From JAVKBW01 sp040222995 (GTDB lineage: Bacteria; Pseudomonadota; Alphaproteobacteria; UBA8366; Aestuariispiraceae), in NCBI GenBank assembly GCA_040222995.1, contig JAVKBW010000046.1, positions 434,001 to 498,000 of the forward strand: DNA of 64,000 bases, given 5' to 3'. Of this stretch, positions 18,302-26,995 are shown piece after piece. The number at the start of each line of letters is the position of its first letter. Position 1 is the first letter of the stretch. Under the pieces are notes generated by a model. That model made no database searches and was not told where the DNA came from. It saw only the letters and a list, made by a program, of their open reading frames with translations. The position numbers were made by a program, and so were the translations under genes.

Positions 18302-18929
18302 GGACAGTAACCTAATCGACAAACCCGTGCCTTGTGTAAAAAAATACATTGCATTTCAGACGATTGCTCGATTCTTCAGGCTTGGCAAAGACTGTCGGGG
18401 CGCCGCGGCTCTGGAATTCGCCCTGTCCGCGCCGTTCATGATCACGCTGATGGTCGGCATCATGGAAATCGCGATGATGAGTTTCTCCTCGGCCCTGGTG
18501 GAAGGGGCGGTGCGGAACGCCTCGCGATTTGGCATCACCGGTCTCGAAGTCGACGGCGGTGTGTCGCGTGAAACGGCAATTATCCAGCAGATTCAGCATG
18601 ATACGCTGGGCATGATCGAAATCGACAATTCCAATATCCAGACCCTGGTGTATCCGAGTTTCGAGGATATCGGCCTGCCGGAACCGTTCACCGACACCGC
18701 ACCCGCAAACGGCATCTACGACGAAGGCGAAAACTTCAACGATATCAACGGCAACGGCCAGTGGGACCCGGATATGGGGCAGGCCGGTGCCGGCGGGCCG
18801 GGCGATGTTGTGGTCTATCGCGTGTCCTATGAATGGCCGCTGATGCTGGGGCTGCTGTCGAAAACTTTCGGGTCGAGCATCGACCTGGGCGCGTCGATCG
18901 CCGTTCGCAACGAGCCCTACGACGGATAG
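18300..18929 (+). CDS. tadE: TadE-like minor pilin
   Basis: A 209-residue TadE-family pseudopilin. The N-terminal basic segment is followed by CRGAAALEFALSAPFMITLM, the prepilin-like motif with Glu before the hydrophobic helix (about residues 40-62), and then a periplasmic domain. A stretch near residues 140-162 (DEGENFNDINGNGQWDPDMG) is Asp/Asn/Gly-rich and resembles a dockerin-like or EF-hand calcium loop, which is unusual in TadE proteins. GGAG is well placed before the ATG. The next TadE-like gene starts 17 bases after the stop. Processing by the TadV peptidase is likely, as for other TadE proteins. Confidence 0.87.
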   Translation: MDSNLIDKPVPCVKKYIAFQTIARFFRLGKDCRGAAALEFALSAPFMITLMVGIMEIAMMSFSSALVEGAVRNASRFGITGLEVDGGVSRETAIIQQIQHDTLGMIEIDNSNIQTLVYPSFEDIGLPEPFTDTAPANGIYDEGENFNDINGNGQWDPDMGQAGAGGPGDVVVYRVSYEWPLMLGLLSKTFGSSIDLGASIAVRNEPYDG

Positions 18930-18946
18930 GCGGGAGGAAACAGGCA

Positions 18947-19501
18947 ATGCACAGGGTTCTGAAATTTCTGCGACGGTTTTCGTCCGAGCGGCGCGGCGGC
19001 GTGCTGATCGAGGTCGGCATGGCCGCGCCGATTCTGGTGATTTTCCTGATCAGCGCCTTCGACACCGCGCGCTTCGTTCTGATCAATCAGAAGGTTCAGC
19101 GCACGGCGATGACCGCAGCCGACCTCGCCGCGCGAACCAAGACGATGGATCAGAACGACCTCAACAACCTGTTCGCCGCCGCCGATGAAGTGTCGCGCCC
19201 CTATGCCGTGCTCGACAGCGGCCGGGTGATTGTATCCTCCGTGGTAGGGCAGCAGAACGGCGAGGTGCGGGTCGGCTGGCAGCGAACCGGCGGTTCGGCA
19301 ACCAGCGCCAGCCGGGTCGGTCTGGAAGGCGGGCTGGCCGATATCGAGGAGCCGGAAATGGTCGATAACGAACTGTCCGTCATCGTCGCCGAGGTGTTCT
19401 ACAATTTCGAACCGATCTTCATCGGCATGCCGGAAGCCCAGACCCTGTATCATCAGGCGACGTTCCGCCCCCGTCTGTCGCGACTGGTGGAGCTGGAATA
19501 G
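18947..19501 (+). CDS. Second TadE/TadF-like minor pilin
   Basis: A 184-residue TadE/TadF-like protein with a short basic leader. SSERRGGVLIEVGMAAPILV follows, a pseudopilin motif with Glu before a single hydrophobic helix (about residues 20-42). The rest is predicted periplasmic. The frame is open upstream to 18833 inside tadE, but GGGAGGAAACAGGC directly before the ATG at 18947 decides the start. It ends the tad locus on the plus strand; 19502-19626 downstream shows no clear gene or terminator. Confidence 0.85.
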   Translation: MHRVLKFLRRFSSERRGGVLIEVGMAAPILVIFLISAFDTARFVLINQKVQRTAMTAADLAARTKTMDQNDLNNLFAAADEVSRPYAVLDSGRVIVSSVVGQQNGEVRVGWQRTGGSATSASRVGLEGGLADIEEPEMVDNELSVIVAEVFYNFEPIFIGMPEAQTLYHQATFRPRLSRLVELE

Positions 19502-19626
19502 GCTAGCGCATTCGATCTTTGAATAACTAAGTGCTTGCTGCTTTACGCTCACCCAGCCGTGTTTGGATGTGATCGGCAAGGAGAGATAGGGTTCCGGCTC
19601 ATGAAGTTAAAACCGGAGTGCCCGTT

Positions 19627-20094
19627 ATGCGTTTTGCCCGATTTCTGATCATTTCAGTGTACTTCGGCTGCCTGAGTGTAGCACCGGCCTCGGCATCGTC
19701 GCTCGATACGATGGTTCGAGTGAAAAGCGCGCATTCCGTGGAGAAGACGATTGAAAAGGCGGAAGCCTTTGTCGAGGAGAAGAAGTGGAAGGTCTTCGGG
19801 CGGTTCGACCATGCGGCGGCGGCGAACGAATTCGGTAAGCAGATGGCGCCAACCATTGTCGTCATCTTCGGCAACCCGGCAGCGGGCACCGGGGCGATGA
19901 ACAAGAACCGATTGCTTGCGATTGATCTGCCGTTGAAGGCGCTGGCCTATCAGGATGACAACGGCGATGTGTGGTTTGCCTACAATACCGGCGAATGGGT
20001 TGCCGAGCAGGTGTTCGGGCGGCATGGCTTCAACCCGAATCCCGATGGTATGAACAAAATGTTCTCAGCGATGGCGAAAGCGGCGACGGAGTAA
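19627..20094 (+). CDS. Secreted DUF302-like protein
   Basis: A protein of about 155 residues with a signal peptide (FARFLIISVYFGCLSVAPASA). A single domain resembles DUF302: VKSAHSVEKTIEKAEAFVEEK, then VVIFGNPAAGTGAMNKNRLL and LPLKALAYQDDNGDVWFAYN. DUF302 proteins are small periplasmic or membrane-associated proteins without an established general function. The ATG at 19627 has GGAG eight bases upstream; an in-frame GTG at 19618 is also possible. It stands alone between the tad locus and the sarcosine oxidase operon, so the neighbours give no clue to its role. Confidence 0.8.
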   Translation: MRFARFLIISVYFGCLSVAPASASSLDTMVRVKSAHSVEKTIEKAEAFVEEKKWKVFGRFDHAAAANEFGKQMAPTIVVIFGNPAAGTGAMNKNRLLAIDLPLKALAYQDDNGDVWFAYNTGEWVAEQVFGRHGFNPNPDGMNKMFSAMAKAATE

Positions 20095-20115
20095 CGCCGG
20101 ATATATCTCATACGA

Positions 20116-20203
20116 ATCCCGGGCATCGACCCGGGATCCATTCCTGTGGCTTATATAAAAATCGTTGGCATACGCGGAAGAGGCCCGGATCGGGGGGTCC
20201 GGG
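20116..20203. repeat. Composite REP-like inverted repeat
   Basis: Two GC-rich hairpins stand in the gap between the convergent DUF302-like gene and soxG. ATCCCGGG (20116-20123) pairs with CCCGGGAT (20130-20137), and CCCGGA (20184-20189) with TCCGGG (20198-20203). The text around the first (CCCGGGATCCATTC) resembles dispersed palindromic repeats common between genes in alphaproteobacteria. I see no second copy in this window, so membership of a repeat family is inferred. It may also serve as a bidirectional transcription barrier. Confidence 0.5.
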
Positions 20204-20217
20204 ACTCTCATAACACT

Positions 20218-21006
20218 TTACGCATCCACCATCGGGTCAACCCGGTAACCGTACTCACCCGATGCTTCCTGCAGCCATTCAAAGAAATGCAGGGCAAAGG
20301 ACCGCAGCACATAGATATCCACTTCTTCCGAACCGGCCTTGTTCGACAGGCAGTGCAGGGTGACGCCGACATGCGCCATGCCGGTCTGAATGCACGCCCC
20401 CGCCTTGAACACATTCGGATGGAAGTCGTAGGTCGATCCCTTCGACAGCATATCCCGCAGGCTGTTGCCGGAAACCCGAAGGCAGGTGCGCGAATGGCCA
20501 AGGCTGACGACAGCAGCGGCATCGCCCAGCGCATCTTTCAGATCGGGTGCGACATCGCGAGCATCGCTTTCAACGATCCACCAGCGGTTCGGCCCGCTCC
20601 ACAGAATATGCGTTTTCCCTTTAACGACGGCGCTCACTGCCTCCTTGGGCGGGGCGACGCCAGTGACTTTTTCAATCGCTGCTCTGGCCTTGTCGGCGGT
20701 GTCGTCGAAGGCGGAAACCTGTGTAATCGCCAGATTGCGCCTTTCGGTAACGGCAATGCCCGGCCCGCCCGGAAGCTTGCGACCGAACGTGCCTTCCCGG
20801 TAAGCGCCTTCAAGGGATGACCGGCGCGCGGGCGCCTTTGACGCTGTGGTTTTCCTGGATGCAGACTTTTTGGCCGAGGCTTTCTTTGCGGCCGACTTCT
20901 TTGCCGCGGCTTTCTTCGACGATGTCTTTTTGGCGGCAGATTTCTTTGCGGCGCTTTTCCTGGCCGAAGCCTTTTTTGCGCCGTCTTCGGGGGTTTCGTC
21001 AGCCAT
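20218..21006 (-). CDS. soxG: Sarcosine oxidase gamma subunit with histone-H1-like N-terminal tail
   Basis: A 262-residue gamma subunit of heterotetrameric sarcosine oxidase, which oxidatively demethylates sarcosine to glycine and passes the methyl group to tetrahydrofolate. Residues about 75-262 form the SoxG/GcvT-like domain (LGHSRTCLRVSGNSLRDMLS, FHPNVFKAGACIQTGMAHVG, the C-terminal RSFALHFFEWLQEA). Residues about 11-65 are almost only Lys, Ala and Ser in SAAKKSAAKK-type repeats, like histone H1 or PhaF tails. Classical SoxG lacks this. The gene overlaps the soxA stop by eight bases. The function of the tail is unknown. Confidence 0.9.
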   Translation of the reverse strand: MADETPEDGAKKASARKSAAKKSAAKKTSSKKAAAKKSAAKKASAKKSASRKTTASKAPARRSSLEGAYREGTFGRKLPGGPGIAVTERRNLAITQVSAFDDTADKARAAIEKVTGVAPPKEAVSAVVKGKTHILWSGPNRWWIVESDARDVAPDLKDALGDAAAVVSLGHSRTCLRVSGNSLRDMLSKGSTYDFHPNVFKAGACIQTGMAHVGVTLHCLSNKAGSEEVDIYVLRSFALHFFEWLQEASGEYGYRVDPMVDA

Positions 21007-23980
21007 GCATCCGCTCTCCCTTGGGATCGATGAAGTGGGTCGGCGTGACCTTCACTTGCACTTTTTCGTTTTTCAGCGGGTATACCGCATACATCGTTTC
21101 GCCTTCGCGCGCCTTGCCGCCGGACAGCATCGCCAGATTGACCGGCGTTCCCAGTTCCGGAGAATAGGCCAGGGCCGTGACATAGCCGAGCGACCGGTTC
21201 GGCGCCGGCGCATCGGGATGTTCCACCAGATGCGACCCGGCCTTGACCCAGGTTTTACCGTCCAGGGGCACCAGCCCGACAAGCGAGGGCCGTAACGGAT
21301 CGACCATGCCTTCACGCTCGGTCATGGCCTTGCCGATGAACTCCTTCTTCGTCGACAGCATTTTTTCCAGCCCCAGATCGGCGGCGTTGGTCATGCCGTT
21401 CAGTTCCGACCCGGCGACATGGCCTTTTTCGATCCGCATCGTGCCCAGACATTCCGTACCATAGGCCGTGATCGAAAACTCCTTGCCGGCGTCCAACGTC
21501 ATCTTCCAGGCATCCAGGGCCCAGTCCGACGGAACGTTGACTTCATACGCCAGTTCGCCGGAAAAGCTGATGCGGAAAAGCCGCGCCGGAATGCCGCCCA
21601 GCTTGCAGTCAACGACCCCCATGAATGGCACGCCTTCATCGGAAATGTCGATGTCGATCAGTTTTTCCAGAACCTTCCGGGCGTTCGGTCCGGCGATGGA
21701 ATAGCCGGCCCACTGGTCGGTCGTGCTGGTCACATGCACCCGCAGGTCCGTCCAGACCGTTTGAAGGTACTTCTCCATCCGCGCCAGCATCGGCCCGGCA
21801 TTCGCCGTTGTGGTTGTCATGTGATAGTGGTTTTCCGTCAGGCGCGATGTCGTGCCGTCATCCATCACCATGCCGTCTTCCCGCAGCATCAGCCCGTAGC
21901 GCGCCTTGCCGACAGGCAGTTTCGCGAAGCCGTTGGTGTAGAGCCGGTTCAGGAATTCGCCGGCATCCGGGCCCTGCACGTCGATCTTGCCCAGGGTGGT
22001 CACATCGCACATGCCGACCGAACCGCGCGTTGACGTGGTTTCCCGGTAACAGGCGTCGTCGATGTTTTCTGATCCATGCGGATAGAAATGCGGCCGCCGC
22101 CACATCGAGGCGTCGATCCAGGTGACGTTGTTTTCGGTGTGCCACGCATCCATCGGGGTGCGGCGGATCGGCAGATAATGGTCGCCGGTTTCCTGCCCGG
22201 CGAACAGACCGATCGCGACCGGCGTATAGGGCGGGCGGAAGGTCGTCGTGCCGGTTTCCGGAATGCTGCGGCCACGGATATCCGCCATGATCGCCAGGCC
22301 GGTCAGATTGCTTGTCTTGCCCTGATCCGTCCCCATTCCGAGCGTCGTGTAACGCTTGAGATGTTCGACAGAAAGGTATCCTTCGCGCGCTGCCAATTGT
22401 ACGTCGTCTACCGAGACATCGTCCTGAATATCGACGAATCTTTTGCGGTGACGGCCGGGCGCATCGGGAATTTCGCGATGCCTGCCGACCGGCTCGAATG
22501 TTTCTTTCTCCGTCTTCGGCACGGTGACGGATTTCGTGCTGCGGCCTGCCAGTTCGGCGGCTTCCTTGCCTGCCGCCGCCCCTTCCAACAGACAATCGGC
22601 AAGTGCAAAACTGCCGTTTGCCGCCCCGACGGAAACGGCCGCCTGTTTGGCCGGTCCCGGAACGAAGCATCTGAATTCCTCGTTGTACTCGTTCTTTGCG
22701 CCTGTCTGGGAATGCAGATGCAGAGTCGGCTGCCAGCCGCCGGATACGCAAATCAGATCGGCGTCGATGGCTTCCGTCCGGCTGCCGCCCAGCTTCATTA
22801 CTTCGGCGCGCCAGATGTCAGTCCGGCCTTTGACCGCCGTGATACCGTATCCGGCCTTCACGCTGATGCCCAGATCGCGCACCTGTTTCGGCAGACTGCC
22901 TTCCGGGTTGGGGCGCGTGTCCAGCACCGCGCGGATATCGACTCCGGCATCCGCCAGATCAATGGCGGTCCGGTAGGCGCTGTCATTGTTGGTCAGGATT
23001 ACCGCGTTCTTGCCGGCCCTGACACCGTAGGCATTGGCATAGCCGCGCGCTGCGCCGGCCATCATCACGCCGGGTCGATCATTGTCGCCAAACGCAAGCG
23101 GCTGTTCGATCGCGCCCGCCGCCAGCACCACCCGCCTGGCGCGGATGTTCCACATGCGTTGCCGGGGCATGTATTCCGCCGGGGCGGCGACATGGTCCTG
23201 CACCCGTTCCACGGCGTAGAGCATGTTGTGGTCGTAGTATCCGAACACGGTGGCGCGCGACAGCAGACGGACATCCGGCATCGCCTGCAGGTCGGCGACG
23301 GTTTTGGACACCCAGTCCATCGCCGGCGCGCCTTCGATTGTCATGTTGTCGAACCGAAGCCAGCCGCCGAACGTTTCCCGTTCGTCGACCAGAATGACCC
23401 GTGCGCCGGCCTTGCCGGCGGCCTTCGCGGCCATCAGGCCGGCCGGACCGCCACCGACGACCAGCACATCGCAATGCGCGGTCATCTTGTCGTAGTGATC
23501 GGGGTCCGGTTCGCGTGATGCGGTGCCAAGGCCGGCAGCCCGCCGGATGAACTTCTCATAAGTTTCCCAGAACGTTGCCGGCCACATGAAGGTCTTGTAG
23601 TAGAAGCCCGCAGGGATGAACCGGCCGACCGCCTGGTTAATCGCGCCGATATCCAGTTTCAGCGACGGCCAGGCGTGCTGGCTGTAGGCGTCCAGACCCT
23701 CATACAGCTCGACCTGGGTCATTCTTGTGTTCGGTTCGCGCCGCGCGCCCGACCGCAGTTCGATCATCGCGTTCGGTTCTTCCGGGCCGATGGAATAGAC
23801 GCCGCGCGGGCGGTGATACTTGAAGCTGCGCGCGACAAGCCGAACGCCGTTCGCCAGCAGGGCGGAGGCCAGCGTGTCGCCGGGATGGCCTTCGTACCAT
23901 TCGTTATCGAAGGTGAAGCGCAGTTTTTTCGACCGGTCGATTTCGCCACCGGCGCCAAGGCGGAAGGGTTGCGTGCTCAT
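20999..23980 (-). CDS. soxA: Sarcosine oxidase alpha subunit
   Basis: The 993-residue large subunit of tetrameric sarcosine oxidase. An N-terminal ferredoxin-like fold (GDTLASALLANGVRLVARSF) is followed by an NAD-binding Rossmann domain (DVLVVGGGPAGLMAAKAAG, about residues 170-190). The C-terminal third is a GcvT-like tetrahydrofolate-binding domain (GKIDVQGPDAGEFLNRLYTN, then YEVNVPSDWALDAWKM). Length and order match SoxA, the subunit that receives the methylene group. The start overlaps the soxD stop (ATGA), and the operon order B-D-A-G is canonical. The usual glyA and purU companions are not visible here. Confidence 0.96.
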   Translation of the reverse strand: MSTQPFRLGAGGEIDRSKKLRFTFDNEWYEGHPGDTLASALLANGVRLVARSFKYHRPRGVYSIGPEEPNAMIELRSGARREPNTRMTQVELYEGLDAYSQHAWPSLKLDIGAINQAVGRFIPAGFYYKTFMWPATFWETYEKFIRRAAGLGTASREPDPDHYDKMTAHCDVLVVGGGPAGLMAAKAAGKAGARVILVDERETFGGWLRFDNMTIEGAPAMDWVSKTVADLQAMPDVRLLSRATVFGYYDHNMLYAVERVQDHVAAPAEYMPRQRMWNIRARRVVLAAGAIEQPLAFGDNDRPGVMMAGAARGYANAYGVRAGKNAVILTNNDSAYRTAIDLADAGVDIRAVLDTRPNPEGSLPKQVRDLGISVKAGYGITAVKGRTDIWRAEVMKLGGSRTEAIDADLICVSGGWQPTLHLHSQTGAKNEYNEEFRCFVPGPAKQAAVSVGAANGSFALADCLLEGAAAGKEAAELAGRSTKSVTVPKTEKETFEPVGRHREIPDAPGRHRKRFVDIQDDVSVDDVQLAAREGYLSVEHLKRYTTLGMGTDQGKTSNLTGLAIMADIRGRSIPETGTTTFRPPYTPVAIGLFAGQETGDHYLPIRRTPMDAWHTENNVTWIDASMWRRPHFYPHGSENIDDACYRETTSTRGSVGMCDVTTLGKIDVQGPDAGEFLNRLYTNGFAKLPVGKARYGLMLREDGMVMDDGTTSRLTENHYHMTTTTANAGPMLARMEKYLQTVWTDLRVHVTSTTDQWAGYSIAGPNARKVLEKLIDIDISDEGVPFMGVVDCKLGGIPARLFRISFSGELAYEVNVPSDWALDAWKMTLDAGKEFSITAYGTECLGTMRIEKGHVAGSELNGMTNAADLGLEKMLSTKKEFIGKAMTEREGMVDPLRPSLVGLVPLDGKTWVKAGSHLVEHPDAPAPNRSLGYVTALAYSPELGTPVNLAMLSGGKAREGETMYAVYPLKNEKVQVKVTPTHFIDPKGERMHG

Positions 23981-24279
23981 GCCTGCTCTCCCTTGCCTGC
24001 CCAGGGCTTTTTCACATCTTTCTCGGTCGGTGTCGCGGTTTCCAGAATCTCATGGGTCAGCGTGTCGCGATGCACCATCAGCCATTGCCGGCAGCCGTTG
24101 ACATGATGCCAGTATTCCCAGTGCGGGCCGCAGGGATTGTCCCGCTCGTAAACATAGGCATTCCATTCATCCAGCGAGGCTGCGGCCATGTCTTCGGGGT
24201 GTTTCTTGGTCGCGTCGCCGCCATAGGTGAACTCGACCATATCGCGGTCGCCGCACCAGGGGCATTTGATCAAAAACAT
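23977..24279 (-). CDS. soxD: Sarcosine oxidase delta subunit
   Basis: A 100-residue zinc-binding subunit of tetrameric sarcosine oxidase. The zinc ligands known from solved SoxD structures (C6, C9, H59, C63) are all present at the same numbering here: CPWCG at 6-10, and HHVNGC ending at Cys63. The subunit bridges and stabilises the complex rather than catalysing. It sits between soxB (11 bases upstream) and soxA (overlapping ATGA). Confidence 0.95.
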   Translation of the reverse strand: MFLIKCPWCGDRDMVEFTYGGDATKKHPEDMAAASLDEWNAYVYERDNPCGPHWEYWHHVNGCRQWLMVHRDTLTHEILETATPTEKDVKKPWAGKGEQA

Positions 24280-24290
24280 GCTTCGGTTCC

Positions 24291-25556
24291 TTAGTGCGCG
24301 CCGGGCACGGGGCCCGCGCCTTTTTCATCGATCACCCGGCCCTTGGCGAACCGGTCGAGGGTGAAGGCTTCGTTGTATTTGTGGGGGGCGTCGTTGGCGA
24401 TGGTGTGGGCGAAGCACCAGCCGGATGCCGGTGTCGCCTTGAACCCGCCGTAACACCAGCCGGTGTTCAGATACAGCCCCTTGGTGTCGGTCTTGGTGAT
24501 GATCGGGCTGCCGTCCATCGACATGTCCATGATGCCGGCCCAGTGCCGCAGTAGGCGAACCCGCGAGATGCACGGCATCATCGCCACGCCGGCGGTGATG
24601 ATGTGTTCGATGGTCGGCAGGTTGCCGCGCGCGGCGTAGGAATTGTACCCGTCCAGATCGCCGCCAAAGACAAGGCCGCCCTTGTCGGACTGGCTGACAT
24701 AGAAGTGGCCTGCGCCGTAGGTGACGACGGTATCGATCAGCGGCTTCAGCGGTTCCGACACCATCGCCTGCAGCTTGTGGCTTTCGATGGGTAGGTTGTT
24801 CAGACCGGCGGTCGCCGCGACCCGGCTGGTATTGCCGGCGACGGCCAGTCCGACCTTCTTCGCGCCGATATAGCCGCGCGAGGTTTCAACACCCTGGATC
24901 GCGCCGTTTTCAATCTTGAACCCGGTGACTTCGCAATTCTGGATCAGGTCGACGCCATAGCTGTCGGCCCCGCGGGCATAGCCCCAGGCGACCGCATCGT
25001 GCCGCGCCGTGCCGCCGCGCGCCTGCATCAGCCCGCCATAGATCGGGAACCGGGCGCGCGGGTTGAAATCCAGCATCGGCGCGCGTTGCCTCACTTCTTC
25101 GGCATTCAGGATCTCCGCGTCGATGCCGTTCAGCCGCATCGCGTTGCCGCGCCGGGCAAAGCCGTCGTATTGCGCTTTCGAATGGCACAGATTGATGACC
25201 GCGCGCTGCGAGAACATGACGTTGTAGTTCAGTTCCTGCGACATCTGTTCCCACAGCTTCAGGCCGTGTTCGTAGAAATGCGCGTTTTCCGGATGCATGT
25301 AGTTGGACCTGACGATGGTCGTGTTCCGGCCGACATTGCCGCTGCCCAGATAGCCTTTTTCAAGCACGGCGATATTCGTCATGCCGTGGTTCTTGGCGAG
25401 GTAGAACGCAGTGGTGAGGCCGTGCCCGCCGCCACCGACGATGACGGCGTCGTAGGATGCTTTCGGCTCCGGGTCGCGCCAGGCCGGGGTCCAGTTCTTC
25501 TGACCGGTCAGGCCGCCCTTGATGACATTCCAGATATTGTAACGAGGTTTACCCAT
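24291..25556 (-). CDS. soxB: Sarcosine oxidase beta subunit
   Basis: The 421-residue catalytic flavoprotein subunit of tetrameric sarcosine oxidase. The FAD-binding motif is DAVIVGGGGHGLTTAFYLA (about residues 36-54). The histidine that carries covalent FMN in this family is recognisable as His186 in ARGGTARHDAVAW. Other family blocks include GNVGRNTTIVRSNYMHP and the C-terminal MDGSPII and NTGWCYGGFKATPASGW. It is the first gene of soxBDAG, preceded by a 187-base leader carrying repeated CCAGT/ACTGG half-sites. Confidence 0.96.
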   Translation of the reverse strand: MGKPRYNIWNVIKGGLTGQKNWTPAWRDPEPKASYDAVIVGGGGHGLTTAFYLAKNHGMTNIAVLEKGYLGSGNVGRNTTIVRSNYMHPENAHFYEHGLKLWEQMSQELNYNVMFSQRAVINLCHSKAQYDGFARRGNAMRLNGIDAEILNAEEVRQRAPMLDFNPRARFPIYGGLMQARGGTARHDAVAWGYARGADSYGVDLIQNCEVTGFKIENGAIQGVETSRGYIGAKKVGLAVAGNTSRVAATAGLNNLPIESHKLQAMVSEPLKPLIDTVVTYGAGHFYVSQSDKGGLVFGGDLDGYNSYAARGNLPTIEHIITAGVAMMPCISRVRLLRHWAGIMDMSMDGSPIITKTDTKGLYLNTGWCYGGFKATPASGWCFAHTIANDAPHKYNEAFTLDRFAKGRVIDEKGAGPVPGAH

Positions 25557-25601
25557 GGCGGTTTTTTCACGCTGTTGCTTGAAGAGTTTGTTTTGGAATT
25601 G

Positions 25602-25727
25602 CCAGTGCCGGTGAAGCGGATGTCAAACCCGCTCGCACCATATGCATTCGGCGTCGTTTTGACTATCCAGTTTAGGACATGTTCTCCAGTGTTTTGCCAA
25701 CTGGAAAAAATCTTTGTGCGCCACTGG
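25602..25727 (-). promoter_or_regulatory. CCAGT/ACTGG half-site array in sox leader
   Basis: Five copies of CCAGT or its complement ACTGG occur in the 187-base soxB upstream region, at 25602-25606, 25667-25671, 25686-25690, 25700-25704 and 25723-25727. The central two form an inverted repeat with a nine-base spacer, and the last four are spaced roughly 14-23 bases apart. This arrangement fits a multi-site activator such as an AraC-type protein, but no regulator is identified. Confidence 0.33.
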
Positions 25728-25743
25728 AAAGACAGGCAAGCGG

Positions 25744-26970
25744 TTAAGCCGTCGTCGCGCCCCGTTTTGCGAGGTCGTCGATTTCCGCATTATCCAGGCC
25801 CAGCCAGTCTTCCAGCACCTCGCCGGTATGCTGACCCAGGGTCGGCGGCGCCATTTTATATTGCGGCGGCGTCTTCGACATTTTCACCGGGTTGGCAACC
25901 AGCGGCACCTTTCCGCCACCGGCCAGCGGATGCGGAAGCTCCACCACCATATCGCGCGACTTTGTGTGCGGATCGTTGAAAGCGCGTTCCATCGTGTTTA
26001 CCGGACCGGCCGGCACGCCGATGGCGCCCAAACCGTCGATCCATTCCTGCAGTTTGCGAGACTTCATGTAAGGCGCCATCAGGTCCGTCAGTTCCTGGCG
26101 ATGGGCGAGGCGATCCCGGTTCGTGGTGAATCGCGGATCTTCGGCCAGCTCATTCGCGCCGGCATGTTCGCACCATTTGCGGAACTGGGTATCGTTACCG
26201 ATGGCGAGGATAACGAAACCGTCGGCGGTTTCGTAGGTCGTGTAGGGCACGATGCTGGGGTGCGAATTGCCCATCAGGCCGGGTGACACGCCGCTGACAA
26301 GGTAGTTGCTGGCCTGGTTGGCCATCCAGGCGATCTGGGTATCGGTCAACGCGCAGTCTATCTCCTGGCCTTCGCCGGTGCAGTCGCGGTGCCGCAAAGC
26401 CGCCAGAATCGACATCGCCGAATACATGCCGCACATGATGTCCGATACCGCGACGCCGACTTTCATCGGGGTGCCGCCGGGTTCGCCGGTGACCGACATC
26501 AGGCCGCCGAAACCCTGTGCCATGAAGTCGTAGCCGGCGCGGCTGGCATAGGGACCTGTCTGGCCGTAGCCGGAAATCGAACAATAGACGAGGCCGGGAA
26601 AATCCTTCGACAGGCTTTCGTAATCCAGCCCGTATTTCTTCAGGCCGCCGACCTTGAAATTCTGCACCAGCACATCCGCCTTGGCGATCAGCCGTTTCGC
26701 CAGCGCCTGCCCTTCCGGGTGAGAGATATTGATGGTGATGGACCGTTTGTTGCGGTTCGCGCTCAGATAATAGGCGCTTTCCGTCGTGTCATTGCCGTCC
26801 GCGTCCTTGACGTAGATTGGCCCCCAGGCCCGGGTATCGTCGCCTTCGCCGGGCCGTTCCACCTTGATGACATCGGCGCCCATATCGGCCAGATTCTGGG
26901 TGCAGAACGGCCCCGCCATGATGCGGCTGAGGTCGAAGATTCTGATGCCTTCCAGCGGCAATGCGGTCAT
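25744..26970 (-). CDS. Family III (CaiB/BaiF) CoA-transferase
   Basis: A 408-residue family III CoA-transferase that moves CoA between carboxylates in the cytoplasm. The N-terminus shows LEGIRIFDLSRIMAGPFCTQ and LADMGADVIKVERP. The catalytic aspartate is Asp148 in RAGYDFMAQGFGG, and later blocks include VLVQNFKVGGLKKYGLDY. It is last in a minus-strand set with a ThDP enzyme and a flavoprotein that looks like 3-sulfinopropanoyl-CoA desulfinase. In Variovorax a family III succinyl-CoA:3-sulfinopropionate CoA-transferase activates that enzyme's substrate, so the same role is proposed here by context. Succinate-hydroxymethylglutarate or other dicarboxylate transfer remains possible. Confidence 0.88.
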   Translation of the reverse strand: MTALPLEGIRIFDLSRIMAGPFCTQNLADMGADVIKVERPGEGDDTRAWGPIYVKDADGNDTTESAYYLSANRNKRSITINISHPEGQALAKRLIAKADVLVQNFKVGGLKKYGLDYESLSKDFPGLVYCSISGYGQTGPYASRAGYDFMAQGFGGLMSVTGEPGGTPMKVGVAVSDIMCGMYSAMSILAALRHRDCTGEGQEIDCALTDTQIAWMANQASNYLVSGVSPGLMGNSHPSIVPYTTYETADGFVILAIGNDTQFRKWCEHAGANELAEDPRFTTNRDRLAHRQELTDLMAPYMKSRKLQEWIDGLGAIGVPAGPVNTMERAFNDPHTKSRDMVVELPHPLAGGGKVPLVANPVKMSKTPPQYKMAPPTLGQHTGEVLEDWLGLDNAEIDDLAKRGATTA

Positions 26971-26995
26971 GAACCAATCCTTCTGAGTGCTTTTG

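Noticed and set aside
17411..18310. Plus-strand open frame opposite the TPR lipoprotein
   Set aside because: Low-complexity Arg/Gln text; the opposite strand has a lipobox and TPR repeats.
22076..23518. Open frame of about 480 codons antisense to soxA
   Set aside because: Same reason: the sense strand encodes an unmistakable SoxA and the antisense text shows no domain.
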